This document shows, piece after piece, positions 16,369 to 25,277 of a DNA stretch of 64,000 bases. The stretch is from the NCBI RefSeq assembly GCF_014697625.1, contig NZ_JACJSG010000009.1:124001-188000 (forward strand), given 5' to 3'. Each line of letters begins with the position of its first letter. Position 1 is the stretch's first letter. The position numbers were made by a program, and so were the translations under genes. The notes beneath the pieces are model-generated. The model saw only the letters and a list, made by a program, of their open reading frames with translations, was not told the DNA's origin and searched no databases. This stretch comes from Anabaena azotica FACHB-119. Lineage in GTDB: Bacteria; Cyanobacteriota; Cyanobacteriia; Cyanobacteriales; Nostocaceae.

Positions 16369-18153
16369 ATGAACGGTCAACTCTTGGACGGACGTTATGA
16401 AATAGTTCAAGTCTTGGGCGAGGGAGCTTTTGGAAAAACTTTTTTGGCAAAAGACATCAAGCGTCCAGGTCATCCCCAATGTGTTGTTAAACAACTAAGC
16501 TACTCAAGTAAAGATCCACAAGCTTTAGAAGCAGCCCGGCGTTTATTTAAAGCAGAGGCGGAAACGCTGGAAAAATTAGGGCAACATGAGCGAATTCCTA
16601 CACTTTTAGCTGAGTTTGAATACAATCACGAGTTTTACTTAGTTCAGCAGTTTGTTGAAGGTTATACTTTAAACAAGGAAATGCAACTTCATCAACGTTG
16701 GACGGAGGAACAGGTTATTAAGCTTTTAACCGATGTTTTACCGATTTTAGCCTTTGTTCACGGTCAGGGTGTGATTCATCGGGATATTAAGCCAGCTAAT
16801 TTAATGAGACGCACCTCTGATGGCAATTTAGTTTTAATTGACTTTGGTGCAGTTAAAGAAATTGATTCCCAAATTTCTCCAGCACAATTAGATCCAAGTG
16901 TTGCTATTGGTACAGCAGCATATATGCCTATGGAACAATTTCAGGGATTCCCCAAATTTAACAGTGATATCTATGCTTTGGGCATGATATGTATCCAAGC
17001 AATGTTGGGGCTACCTTCTAATCAGTTAACAAAACTAGTAGGTAATAATAGTAACAGCATAAATAACAATTCCTGGCGTAAACAAGCCAATATCAGTCCG
17101 GCCTTGGGAGATTTAATTGATAAGATGGTGATATTTGACTGGCGACAGCGTTACCAGTCAGCAGTAGAAGTTTTGCATGATTTAAGTAAAATCATTCAGC
17201 GAGATGAAAATCACTCACCACAACCAACAATAACCTCGCCAAACGAGCCACAAACTTATAAGCCGCCTTTTGCAGTCAAATTACCAATTTTATTAGGAAT
17301 AGCAGGAATAATAGTTGCTGGTGGGGTAGGTTTTATCGTTTATAACCAGCTACCTCAAGTTAAAGCAGAAGCCCCTTACAAACAAGGGCTGAAAAACTTA
17401 GAAGCAAAAGATAAACAAGGAGCCATTAAAGCATTAACTGAAGCAATAGAGATTAATCCTCAGTACGCTGAAGCTTACTACCAAAGGGCAAATGCCCACT
17501 TTCAGTCCGCTAACTTTCAGCGAGCAGTAGAAGACGCAACTAAAGCTATTGAATTAAAAAGCAATTATACAGAAGCCTTTACTCGTCGTTGTGCGGCTTA
17601 TGTACTTTTGCAGGCTCCTCAAAAAGCTGAAGAAGACTGCACTAAAGCAATTAATTTCAATCCCAAGTACGCAGATGCCTATCTTAACCGAGCCAACGCC
17701 AGACGAAATTTAGGTAATAAAGAGGGAGCGTTAACTGATTTCAGCGAGTTAATCAACATCAATCAATCCGATCCCGAAGGTTACATTAGTCGGGGTGTGC
17801 TTTATTTGCAACAGTTCAAGGATTATGATAAAGCGATCGCTGATTTTAACCAAGCAATGCGACTAGCAAGCAACAACCCAAAACTTGCCGCCATTGCTTA
17901 TGACGGTCGAGGTAATGCCCTAGCTGCACAAGGAAAGCTACCCGCCGCACTAGAGGACTTGAACAAAGCCATTGAAAACAAACAAGATTTTGCCCAAGCC
18001 TATTTTAACAGAGCAATGGTTCACACTCAACTGGGCAATAAGCAAGAGGCGCTTGAGGATTTTGCCAAGGCTGATACCCTTTGTAGTCAACAAGGACTAA
18101 CCAATTGTTCCAAATTGGCACAATCGGCGATCGAACAGTTGCAGCAACAATAA
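16369..18153 (+). CDS. Serine/threonine protein kinase with TPR domain
   Basis: A 594-residue membrane-anchored kinase. The Pkn2-type kinase domain (about 1-275) has the glycine loop LGEGAFGKT, the VVKQL lysine, HRDIKPAN catalytic loop and DFG as LIDFGAVKEI. After a Pro/Thr-rich linker comes one membrane segment (LPILLGIAGIIVAGGVGFIV, about 305-324). Then about six tetratricopeptide repeats follow (about 332-594; recurring Y..A.....A.EDA.KAI.L.P). By family, the kinase is cytosolic and the TPRs lie on the other side of the membrane, probably as a protein-binding sensor. The target is unknown. It stands alone and is convergent with rpsD. Confidence 0.9.
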   Translation: MNGQLLDGRYEIVQVLGEGAFGKTFLAKDIKRPGHPQCVVKQLSYSSKDPQALEAARRLFKAEAETLEKLGQHERIPTLLAEFEYNHEFYLVQQFVEGYTLNKEMQLHQRWTEEQVIKLLTDVLPILAFVHGQGVIHRDIKPANLMRRTSDGNLVLIDFGAVKEIDSQISPAQLDPSVAIGTAAYMPMEQFQGFPKFNSDIYALGMICIQAMLGLPSNQLTKLVGNNSNSINNNSWRKQANISPALGDLIDKMVIFDWRQRYQSAVEVLHDLSKIIQRDENHSPQPTITSPNEPQTYKPPFAVKLPILLGIAGIIVAGGVGFIVYNQLPQVKAEAPYKQGLKNLEAKDKQGAIKALTEAIEINPQYAEAYYQRANAHFQSANFQRAVEDATKAIELKSNYTEAFTRRCAAYVLLQAPQKAEEDCTKAINFNPKYADAYLNRANARRNLGNKEGALTDFSELININQSDPEGYISRGVLYLQQFKDYDKAIADFNQAMRLASNNPKLAAIAYDGRGNALAAQGKLPAALEDLNKAIENKQDFAQAYFNRAMVHTQLGNKQEALEDFAKADTLCSQQGLTNCSKLAQSAIEQLQQQ

Positions 18154-18188
18154 ACCAGAACAGGGCAGTGGGGTACACCGTCCCGAAT

Positions 18189-18230
18189 AAAAAAAGCCCG
18201 CGCCTTGCTGCCAAGGCAGTTGGCGACGGG
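18189..18230 (-). terminator. Rho-independent terminator of rpsD
   Basis: Read on the minus strand, CCCGTCGCC and GGCGCGGGC form a GC-rich stem enclosing an inner CTGCCTTGGCAG hairpin, followed by seven T. It begins seven bases after the rpsD stop codon. Confidence 0.85.
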
Positions 18231-18236
18231 ATCTGA

Positions 18237-18845
18237 TTACGCTTGTCGTGAGTAGTATTCCACAACCAGCAGTTCGTTAACTTGCAGCGCCACCCATTCA
18301 CGTTCGATGACACCATTAACCTTACCAACCAACTTGTTCTTGTCAAACTCTAAATGGCTGGGGAGGTTAGCTAAACCTGGATACTGTAGATTGTTTTCTA
18401 CCAACTTCCGTGATGGTGCTTTATCTCTAATAGCAATTTCTTCGCCGGGACGACATTGGTAACTGGCAATATTGACCACGCGACCGTTAACTGTAACGTG
18501 ACCGTGATTTACTAGCTGACGAGCGGCGGGAATGGTAGGAGCCATACCCATACGGAAAACCGTATTATCCAAGCGCATTTCTAACAGTTGTAGCAACACT
18601 TGTCCGGTAGAACCAGTTACACGTCTAGCTCGACGCACATAACGTAACAGTTGCTTTTCAGTCAAACCGTAGTTCATCCGCAGCTTTTGCTTTTCTTCTA
18701 AACGGATAGCATACTCAGAACGCTTCTTGCGGTTCTGACCATGCTGACCTGGTGGATAAGCGCGTCTAGCGCTCTTACGAGTTAATCCTGGCAAATCGCC
18801 CAAGCGACGTACAATTCTAAGACGTGGCCCTCTGTATCGGGACAT
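18237..18845 (-). CDS. rpsD: 30S ribosomal protein S4
   Basis: A 202-residue S4 protein: [20 protein letters not shown] at the N-terminus, the [21 protein letters not shown] region, and the S4 RNA-binding domain ([32 protein letters not shown], quoted in part: LDNTVFRMG). It nucleates 30S assembly by binding 16S rRNA and can autoregulate. As in other cyanobacteria it is a stand-alone gene rather than part of the alpha operon, and it has its own strong terminator. Length and motifs are normal. Confidence 0.97.
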   Translation of the reverse strand: MSRYRGPRLRIVRRLGDLPGLTRKSARRAYPPGQHGQNRKKRSEYAIRLEEKQKLRMNYGLTEKQLLRYVRRARRVTGSTGQVLLQLLEMRLDNTVFRMGMAPTIPAARQLVNHGHVTVNGRVVNIASYQCRPGEEIAIRDKAPSRKLVENNLQYPGLANLPSHLEFDKNKLVGKVNGVIEREWVALQVNELLVVEYYSRQA

Positions 18846-19108
18846 GAGTTTCCTTAATTTAATCCTGTTTAAATTTACCCAGACATACTATTATAAAACT
18901 GGAAATCACAAATGCAAAAATCATTAGTCTGAATCAGCAAAATTTTATTAAACGTGCGTAAAACCCCATCCCCTTGTGGGTGGGCGGTTGACCTTAAAAC
19001 CAGCAGTTAGGGGGCAGTATTCCCTCCTGCCTTCTTCAAATTCCCTGATTTGCCAAAGATTCGCTGCACATTTGAGTTAGCATAACTTTGGGTGTTTGGA
19101 GAACGGCA

Positions 19109-19753
19109 ATGTGTAGAAAACAGGATATTGGGTTGGAAAAACAAAAGTTAGCTCTCAAAACTCGCCTCCTGCGGCTGACAGCACCTGCTTTGGCTGCGGC
19201 TGGGCTTTTGGGTATGAGCGCCCCTAGTGTGGCTGTTACTGCCTCATACAACAATGATTATCGCGCCTGTGCAGGTAGACTCGTCAGTGTTGGCGTGACT
19301 GCTGAAGCAGCAGCTGAAGGTTGTGCTACAGCATTACGTCCCAGAGATTTATCTGCTTGTGTGCTTGATATTAGCAAAAATACCCAAATCACTGCTGCCG
19401 ATGCCCTATTGGGCTGTAGACGGGCGAGACAGCCGAGAGATTTAGGTACTTGTGTAGTAGCAGTGAGTAAAAATACTGAAGGGTCAGTTAACCCAGATGT
19501 TCTAAACTACTGTGTTCGGAGTTTGTTACCAGTGCGCTTTGCTCAGTGTGTGGTCGGTTTGCGTAGTGAAATCAAGGAGCTACCTCCTATCCAGGCGTTA
19601 GATACTTGTATTGATGGTAGCGATCGCATTAGTGGATTTACTCCTCCATCCCGCTTACCAAATCAACAAGGAACCCAGTTCAGTCCCACTTTTGAGACTC
19701 AACCACTACCAGCAAATCCTCCTCAACCACAGCAAACAAATCCTAGTCAGTGA
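19109..19753 (+). CDS. Secreted Cys-repeat protein of unknown function
   Basis: A 214-residue protein with a basic N-terminus and a Sec-type signal (LTAPALAAAGLLGMSAPSVA), cleaved near AVTA. The mature part has four similar segments, each with a pair of cysteines (RACAGRLVSVGVTAE..GCATAL, LSACVLDI...LLGCRRA, LGTCVVAV...LNYCVRSL, FAQCVVGL...LDTCIDG). This is a roughly 37-residue repeat with paired Cys, likely disulfide-bonded in the periplasm. The tail is Pro/Gln/Asn-rich. I recognise it as a cyanobacteria-specific family without known function. The start at 19109 (ATG with GGAGAA six bases upstream) is preferred to an upstream in-frame TTG. Confidence 0.75.
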   Translation: MCRKQDIGLEKQKLALKTRLLRLTAPALAAAGLLGMSAPSVAVTASYNNDYRACAGRLVSVGVTAEAAAEGCATALRPRDLSACVLDISKNTQITAADALLGCRRARQPRDLGTCVVAVSKNTEGSVNPDVLNYCVRSLLPVRFAQCVVGLRSEIKELPPIQALDTCIDGSDRISGFTPPSRLPNQQGTQFSPTFETQPLPANPPQPQQTNPSQ

Positions 19754-19918
19754 TGAGTGTTAAGTGCTGAGTTGGGGTAAATCTCTTGACTCAGCATTCA
19801 TGATCCGTTTAAACACCTATCATATTGTGGTGGCTGGTAATTGATAATCGGTAATGGTAGAAAACAATTACCCATTAGCTATTACCAATTACCAGTTCAA
19901 CCAATATATAACTCAGCA

Positions 19919-20563
19919 CTAATTTCTTTGTTCTGCAAAAACTAGTTGCCCTTCTTTGTAAGCTTGGCGTAGAGCGATCGCTTCTGCTACGATTTGTTGG
20001 GCAGTCAATCCTTCCTCATCCATCATTTTTTGCAAAGTTGTACCAGTTTGTTCCGAGGCTTCGTGAATTGGGGGAATTTGGCAATATCTACCACCATTCT
20101 TTAACCTGCGCCAAATACTGGGTTTTTTCGGTCTAGCCGCCCTGGGGGTACGCTGTTTTTGAATCAAGGTGCGTACCGTTTCTTGGTTAATTACACTGAA
20201 ATCTAATAGCTTATCTATAACTTTTTGATACTGCTTGTTTCTTTCTGCTAGTTGGTATATGGTTCTAGGCTCAACATGGGCAAAATCTTGCGGTTCAAAC
20301 TTCCCAAAGGTAGCAGCAATCTTGAGGTATTTCTTTTCCTCGCCTTGCCAACCATAATTTAGTAGTAGTTTTTTATACTCTTTTAAAGAAAGATTGTGTT
20401 TCTGTTCAGCTAACCAGAAAGCATGACGTAAAATAGTTTTAGTGACATCAGCAATGGTTTGAAAAGAAAATTCTGCGGTTGTATCAGCATCTTCTTGGGC
20501 GTATGGCTCAAACTGGTGTGAGTTGATTTGGGTTGCAGTTACACCCTGTATTGGTGTCATCAT
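19919..20563 (-). CDS. Hypothetical soluble protein
   Basis: A 214-residue protein with no signal peptide or membrane segment. It is mostly helical and charged, with the segment KHNLSLKEYKKLLLNYGW and a basic stretch (RTPRAARPKKPSIWRRLK) in the middle. It ends in a helix (GLTAQQIVAEAIALRQAYKE). I do not recognise the family. The basic patch and helix-rich layout would suit nucleic-acid binding, but that is only a guess. Two consecutive ATG codons at 20563/20560 follow GTGAGATCATTACT. An upstream in-frame start would add about 22 residues that look non-coding. The promoter region downstream of 20564 is rich in CCCCTACACC repeats. Confidence 0.6.
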   Translation of the reverse strand: MMTPIQGVTATQINSHQFEPYAQEDADTTAEFSFQTIADVTKTILRHAFWLAEQKHNLSLKEYKKLLLNYGWQGEEKKYLKIAATFGKFEPQDFAHVEPRTIYQLAERNKQYQKVIDKLLDFSVINQETVRTLIQKQRTPRAARPKKPSIWRRLKNGGRYCQIPPIHEASEQTGTTLQKMMDEEGLTAQQIVAEAIALRQAYKEGQLVFAEQRN

Positions 20564-20639
20564 AGTAATGATCTCACAGTAGGGTTTTTTGTGGCTGAAT
20601 TGTTGCTGGCAGTTGTTTGACCCCAACAAAGTTTAATAG

Positions 20640-21095
20640 CTAAACAAGCTTTCAGTACAATTGTACTATAAATTTTGAGAAAAAACCCTCAACATGGCCA
20701 AATTTTGCGCGAATTGTCAAAACCCTTGCTGGTATAGGGGTGTAGGGGTTAGAAGAAGAATAGTATTTATTAGGCATTTTGGTTTAATTATTAATTCTTG
20801 ACCGTGCAGAACCCTTACACCCTTACACCCCAAAAGCCTTATATCTCAAGAATTTGCGCTTAACGAGCGTGCCATTCGATTTACACCCCTATACCCCTAC
20901 ACCCTTGCCCAAACCCTTGATTTTTCGTTTTTATGCGTAAGTCCTAAAACCTATTTGAAAGTGACGGAAATCACTCTGATAAATGATATAAATCACCGAC
21001 AGACTGCTAGTAATCATATAGCTTAAGTCAAAATAAGTTTTACTTAGTGTATTGATAACTTGAAATTATGTTAAGGTGTTGAGGGATGTAAAATT
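20640..21095. other. Spacer with CCCCTACACC-type repeats
   Basis: Clusters of GGGTGTAGGGG (about 20745) and of CCCTTACACCC and CCCCTATACCCC (about 20812-20915) lie in the spacer, plus a lone family A end (TGCGTAAGTCCT at about 20934). An AT-rich promoter-like segment follows from about 21000. No gene is supported before the small ORF at 21096. Confidence 0.5.
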
Positions 21096-21248
21096 ATGCT
21101 AGAAAAACTGTTATTGGCAGCTATTATAACTTTTACACTCAGTATATTTACTAAATTGAGTGCGCCTACTTCTAACAATGTAGGTTTTGATTTTGGCTCT
21201 AAAGAAGTGACCACTGTTACTCAATTTGTAAGTATTGTTGAGCAGTAA
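21096..21248 (+). CDS. Small membrane or secreted peptide (50 aa)
   Basis: A 50-codon frame starts at ATG 21096 with GAGGGA nine bases upstream and ends in TAA at 21248. It encodes a hydrophobic N-terminus (MLEKLLLAAIITFTLSIFTK) followed by a short polar tail (SAPTSNNVGFDFGSKEVTT). This looks like a signal/anchor plus a short exposed peptide. Codon use resembles neighbouring genes, and the ribosome-binding site is better than for many annotated genes here. There is no family I can name, and the short length makes chance possible. Confidence 0.5.
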   Translation: MLEKLLLAAIITFTLSIFTKLSAPTSNNVGFDFGSKEVTTVTQFVSIVEQ

Positions 21249-21361
21249 TTTAGGTCGGTCTATACGGAGGGCAAACTGCTCAAGAGGCTCATATCATAAG
21301 CAAAAGTATAAATTTGTTTGAGCTTGTTTGGGTACTGAGCCAACATCCTCCAAAATTGACT

Positions 21362-22132
21362 ATGAAAAACCTAATTTTTATCGCAACTACCGTTATCACC
21401 ACTATCAGCCTTACCAATGTTGCCCAAGCGGCAAATCAAGAACATATCAGACAGTTATTAGCAACAAAACAATGTCAAAACTGTGACTTAAGTGGTGCTG
21501 GCTTAGTCATGGCTGATTTATCTGGAGCAAATTTAAGTGGTGCTAACCTAGCGGGTGCAAATCTCAGTCGGGCAAACTTAAGTGGTGCTGATTTACGCGG
21601 TGCAAACTTAAGTGGTGCGGGTTTAGCTGGGGTGAATTTAAGTGAAGCCAAACTCGGTGGGACAAATTTAGCTGGTGCTGATTTTAGAGGTGCGTTTCTC
21701 AGTAATGCACAATTCACAGGCGCATATTTGCAGGGTGCTAACTTTCAAGGTGCGGTTGGGATACCATTACAAATTGCCACAGCCGAAGAATTTTATGCTT
21801 TGGGTATAACCGAGGGGCAGAAAGGCAATTATCAGCAAGCTATCTATTATTTTAATCAGGCGATCGCATCTCAACCAGAATATGCAGGCGCATACTTAGC
21901 TCGTGGTGTCGCTAAATATCAACTACTTGACCGTCAAGGTGCAACACAAGACGCGCAAATAGCTGAGAAATTATTTACATCTCAAAACAACGCCACAGGA
22001 ACACAAACCGCTCAGGCCTTCATCAAAGAACTACAAACACCATACACAGAAAAGGTGAGTGCTGGTAAACCGAGTTTAGTTGACTTTGTGAGCAATTTGA
22101 GTTCATTCTTGCAACAGTTTCTGCGATTTTGA
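21362..22132 (+). CDS. Secreted pentapeptide-repeat protein with TPR
   Basis: A 256-residue protein: Sec signal peptide ([21 protein letters not shown]), a CxxC pair ([10 protein letters not shown]), then about 20 pentapeptide repeats of the A(D/N)LSG type ([20 protein letters not shown] and on, about residues 45-135). A TPR-like pair follows ([20 protein letters not shown]...). Pentapeptide repeats form a right-handed beta-helix; the CQNCDLSGA opening is common in cyanobacterial periplasmic members. Function is unknown. The start at 21362 is chosen because the signal peptide begins there. The next gene (tenA) follows 31 bp after the stop and may be cotranscribed. Confidence 0.8.
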   Translation: MKNLIFIATTVITTISLTNVAQAANQEHIRQLLATKQCQNCDLSGAGLVMADLSGANLSGANLAGANLSRANLSGADLRGANLSGAGLAGVNLSEAKLGGTNLAGADFRGAFLSNAQFTGAYLQGANFQGAVGIPLQIATAEEFYALGITEGQKGNYQQAIYYFNQAIASQPEYAGAYLARGVAKYQLLDRQGATQDAQIAEKLFTSQNNATGTQTAQAFIKELQTPYTEKVSAGKPSLVDFVSNLSSFLQQFLRF

Positions 22133-22163
22133 TGGGTGAGTGTAAACTGTGGACTAATGACCA

Positions 22164-22784
22164 ATGACTCTATCAAATGAACTTTGGACAGCAAACCAAG
22201 ACTTAGTACAAGCTTGCCTAGAGCATCCTTTTGTTCAAGGTATTGGTGGTGGTAGTCTGGAGGAGCGGAAATTTGCTTATTATGTAGGACAAGATGCTTT
22301 TTTCTTAGAAGCTTTTGCCCGTGCTTACAGTATTGCAGCTGCTAAGTCTCCAGACTGGGTTGGGTTTACCACATTTCACGCTTTGGCTGGTGGTGTACTA
22401 GAGGAACTGCGCCTACATGAAAGCTATGCGGCAAAATGGGGAGTAGATTTGCATTCTATCCAACCGGGAGGAGCCACTCGCCGTTATACTGACTTTTTGT
22501 TAGCCACTGCTTGGAGTGGGGATGTAGGTTTAACGGCTGCGGCTATGTCTCCCTGTATGCGTTTGTATGCTTTTTTGGGAGAACAGTTAGCTATTAACGG
22601 TATTCCCCATCATCGTTATGCTGACTGGATTCGCACTTACAGTAGCGCAGATTTTTCACCTTTAACGCAGCAATTAGAAAATTTGGTAGAAAATTACGCT
22701 ACTGCTAATACCTTAACCCATTCAACTTATCGTTATGCTATGTTTTGTGAACAGGAGTTTTTTCAAGCATCTTGGATGGTTTAA
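22164..22784 (+). CDS. tenA: TenA-family thiamine-salvage protein (aminopyrimidine aminohydrolase)
   Basis: A 206-residue all-helical TenA protein. Family features seen are HPFVQGIGGGSL, FAYYVGQDAFFLEAFARAY, the HALAGGVLEELRLHESYA helix, the active-site Cys in AAMSPCMRLYAFLGE and the terminal FCEQEFFQASW helix with its Glu. TenA_C proteins hydrolyse 4-amino-5-aminomethyl-2-methylpyrimidine to the hydroxymethyl form for thiamine salvage. The Cys supports this class rather than TenA_E. No TPP riboswitch is visible upstream, and no other thiamine genes are adjacent. An AACTGAT heptamer tract follows the stop. Confidence 0.85.
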   Translation: MTLSNELWTANQDLVQACLEHPFVQGIGGGSLEERKFAYYVGQDAFFLEAFARAYSIAAAKSPDWVGFTTFHALAGGVLEELRLHESYAAKWGVDLHSIQPGGATRRYTDFLLATAWSGDVGLTAAAMSPCMRLYAFLGEQLAINGIPHHRYADWIRTYSSADFSPLTQQLENLVENYATANTLTHSTYRYAMFCEQEFFQASWMV

Positions 22785-22955
22785 CAGTTAACAGTGCTAG
22801 CTGACTGATAACTGATAACTGATAACTGATAACTGTTCTAATATCTGGTTTATTTGAAAAATATGTATATATATGAAAAATGACAAACCTTTATGTGTAA
22901 AATTTTCGCATCTAGACTCCTAGTGCTGAAACATAGATAAACTACCGGAAGGTGG

Positions 22956-23018
22956 ATGCAAATGAGGGCATCATCTGCGTCAAAAATACAGATAATACAA
23001 TCGCAACACAAGCGATGA
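22956..23018 (+). promoter_or_regulatory. Candidate 20-codon leader ORF upstream of ilvD
   Basis: ATG at 22956 follows GGAAGGTGG, a good ribosome-binding site. The frame encodes [20 protein letters not shown] and stops at 23016-23018, 19 bases before the ilvD start. All three isoleucine codons are ATA, two of them adjacent. An Ile-sensitive leader peptide would fit a branched-chain biosynthetic gene, but I found no obvious competing terminator hairpin, so the role is speculative. Confidence 0.35.
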
Positions 23019-23037
23019 AGGCACGGAAGGAAAAAAG

Positions 23038-24729
23038 ATGTCGGAGAATTTTAGAAGTAAGGTTGTCACTCAAGGGGTGCAGCGATCGCCTAATCGGGCT
23101 ATGCTAAGGGCGGTTGGTTTTCAGGATGCAGATTTTACCAAAGCCATTGTCGGTGTTGCCAATGGTTACAGCACGATAACCCCCTGTAATATGGGGATAA
23201 ATCAACTAGCCCAAAGAGCAGAAGCAGGTATAAAAAATGCTGGGGCAATGCCGCAATTATTCGGCACAATTACGATTAGTGATGGAATTTCGATGGGAAC
23301 GGAGGGGATGAAATATTCCCTAGTATCACGAGAAGTAATTGCTGACTCGATAGAAACCGCTTGTAATGGGCAAAGTATGGATGGTGTAATTGCCATCGGT
23401 GGCTGTGATAAAAATATGCCAGGGGCCATGATTGCGATCGCCCGGATGAATATCCCCGCTATCTTCGTTTACGGTGGTACAATCAAACCTGGACATTACA
23501 ATGGTAAAGACTTAACCGTTGTCAGTTCCTTTGAGGCTGTCGGTGAATATAGTGCCGGGAAAATTGACGAAGATGAACTATTAGCCGTGGAACGCCGTGC
23601 TTGTCCGGGTGCAGGTTCCTGTGGTGGAATGTACACAGCCAATACCATGTCAAGTGCCTTTGAAGCAATGGGGATGAGTTTACCCTATTCTTCCACAATG
23701 GCAGCAGAAGACGATGAAAAGGCTGATAGTACCGAAGAATCAGCTAAGGTATTGGTAGAAGCGATTCGCCATCAACTATTACCCAGACAGATTATCACCC
23801 GTAAATCTATAGAGAATGCCATATCTGTAATTATGGCGGTGGGTGGTTCCACAAACGCCGTGTTACATTTTCTAGCGATCGCTCGTGCTGCGGGTGTAGA
23901 ATTAAATTTAGATGACTTTGAAACTATTCGTGGTCGTATACCCGTTTTGTGTGATTTGAAACCCAGTGGTAGATACGTCGCCACAGACTTGCACAAAGCC
24001 GGGGGTATTCCCCAAGTGATGAAGATGCTACTGGTGCATGGTTTACTTCACGGTGATTGTATCACCATCACAGGTAAAACCATCACCGAAACTTTAGCAA
24101 ATGTCCCCTCCGAACCATCCCCCGACCAAGATGTGATACGTCCTTGGAATAACCCCATGTACGCCCAAGGTCACTTAGCTATCCTCAGAGGTAATTTAGC
24201 CACAGAAGGTGCTGTAGCCAAAATTACTGGGGTGAAAAAGCCCGTAATTACAGGCCCAGCAAGGGTATTTGATTCCGAGGAAGAATGCTTAGATGCCATC
24301 CTGGCAGGTAAGATTAAAGCAGGTGATGTGATAGTCATCCGCTACGAAGGTCCCAAAGGCGGCCCTGGGATGCGGGAAATGCTAGCCCCCACCTCAGCAA
24401 TTATTGGTGCAGGTTTAGGTGATGCAGTCGGCTTAATTACCGATGGACGCTTTTCCGGTGGTACTTATGGGATGGTAGTCGGACACGTCGCCCCGGAAGC
24501 TGCTGTCGGTGGTAACATTGCCCTTGTCCAAGAAGGTGATAGCATCACGATTGACGCTAATTCTCGCTTGTTACAGTTAAACATCCCTGACGCAGAATTA
24601 GCAAGTCGTCGTGCCAACTGGACACCCCGTCCACCTCGTTACACTCAAGGTATACTGGCAAAATATGCTAAGTTAGTTTCCTCAAGTAGTGTTGGTGCAG
24701 TCACAGATTTAGACTTATTTAATGAATAG
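23038..24729 (+). CDS. ilvD: Dihydroxy-acid dehydratase
   Basis: A 563-residue IlvD/Edd-family enzyme with the Fe-S cysteines in [23 protein letters not shown] and [18 protein letters not shown]. It also has the Mg-binding region and the C-terminal block [21 protein letters not shown]. It dehydrates dihydroxy-isovalerate and dihydroxy-methylvalerate in valine, isoleucine and leucine synthesis. The start follows GGAAGGAAAAAAG. A short leader frame precedes it, and a strong hairpin with T-run follows. Length and motifs are normal. ilvH lies 13 kb away, so the pathway is dispersed as usual in cyanobacteria. Confidence 0.96.
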   Translation: MSENFRSKVVTQGVQRSPNRAMLRAVGFQDADFTKAIVGVANGYSTITPCNMGINQLAQRAEAGIKNAGAMPQLFGTITISDGISMGTEGMKYSLVSREVIADSIETACNGQSMDGVIAIGGCDKNMPGAMIAIARMNIPAIFVYGGTIKPGHYNGKDLTVVSSFEAVGEYSAGKIDEDELLAVERRACPGAGSCGGMYTANTMSSAFEAMGMSLPYSSTMAAEDDEKADSTEESAKVLVEAIRHQLLPRQIITRKSIENAISVIMAVGGSTNAVLHFLAIARAAGVELNLDDFETIRGRIPVLCDLKPSGRYVATDLHKAGGIPQVMKMLLVHGLLHGDCITITGKTITETLANVPSEPSPDQDVIRPWNNPMYAQGHLAILRGNLATEGAVAKITGVKKPVITGPARVFDSEEECLDAILAGKIKAGDVIVIRYEGPKGGPGMREMLAPTSAIIGAGLGDAVGLITDGRFSGGTYGMVVGHVAPEAAVGGNIALVQEGDSITIDANSRLLQLNIPDAELASRRANWTPRPPRYTQGILAKYAKLVSSSSVGAVTDLDLFNE

Positions 24730-24761
24730 GTAAACTAGCTACACCTTACCATCAGGAAGGT

Positions 24762-24802
24762 GTAGGCTAGGCAAGATGCCTAGCCTACAAAAATCATTTT
24801 TT
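24762..24802 (+). terminator. Rho-independent terminator of ilvD
   Basis: GTAGGCTAGGCA and TGCCTAGCCTAC form a perfect 12-bp stem with an AGA loop, followed by AAAAATCATTTTTT. It is placed 33 bases after the ilvD stop codon. Confidence 0.75.
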
Positions 24803-24810
24803 AATTTAAA

Positions 24811-25162
24811 GTGAGTTCGACAAGCGTTGTTTTGACCTCACCCCCAACCCCTCTCCTACGAGGAGAGGGGAGTAATATCAAGTTCGGCTAATTACTGATA
24901 ATATGGTTGTTTTGGTCGGTAATGGGTAATAGCTAATAGGTGAGTCCAGTCCTGTAGGCGGGTTTCCCGCGCCCTGGGAACTGGCGAACCCGGAGGGTAA
25001 TTGTTTTCTACCATTAGCAATTACCAATTACCAATTACCAACCCCGAAGATATGATAAGTGATTAAGCGGACATGATATAAGACGGTGATTTTTTCGTTT
25101 CTCCTCCCTCTCCTAAAAGGCGAGGGAGGTTGGGAGGGTGAGGTTCATCGAACTCACGTTAA
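24811..25162. mobile_element. Family D inverted-repeat element, copy 2, with nested repeats
   Basis: Inverted relative to the copy at 15420-15657: it opens GTGAGTTCGACAAGCGTTGTTTTGACCTC (split: GTGAGTTCGA, CAAGCGTTGT, TTTGACCTCA) and closes TTCATCGAACTCACGTTAA. About 200 bp of other repeats (GGTAATTG/CAATTACC units and a 57-bp GTCCTGTAGGCGGGTTTCCC block at about 24941-24999) are nested in the middle. It lies between the convergent ilvD and coaBC genes. Confidence 0.7.
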
Positions 25163-25277
25163 TTCAACTTGTTTAGATTCCGGGGAGAATAAATACAGCA
25201 GGTTTCGCTATTCGTGAAATACTGTAGAGACGTTACATATAAAGTCTCTACATGGTTTTGGGTTTTACGCTTGTACC

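Noticed and set aside
21475..21717. Minus-strand frame antisense to the pentapeptide repeats
   Set aside because: It is open because of the 15-bp period of the pentapeptide codons on the other strand.
22785..22955. Possible TPP or other riboswitch near tenA/ilvD
   Set aside because: No CTGAGA/ACCTGA thi-box elements or comparable conserved cores are visible upstream of tenA or ilvD.
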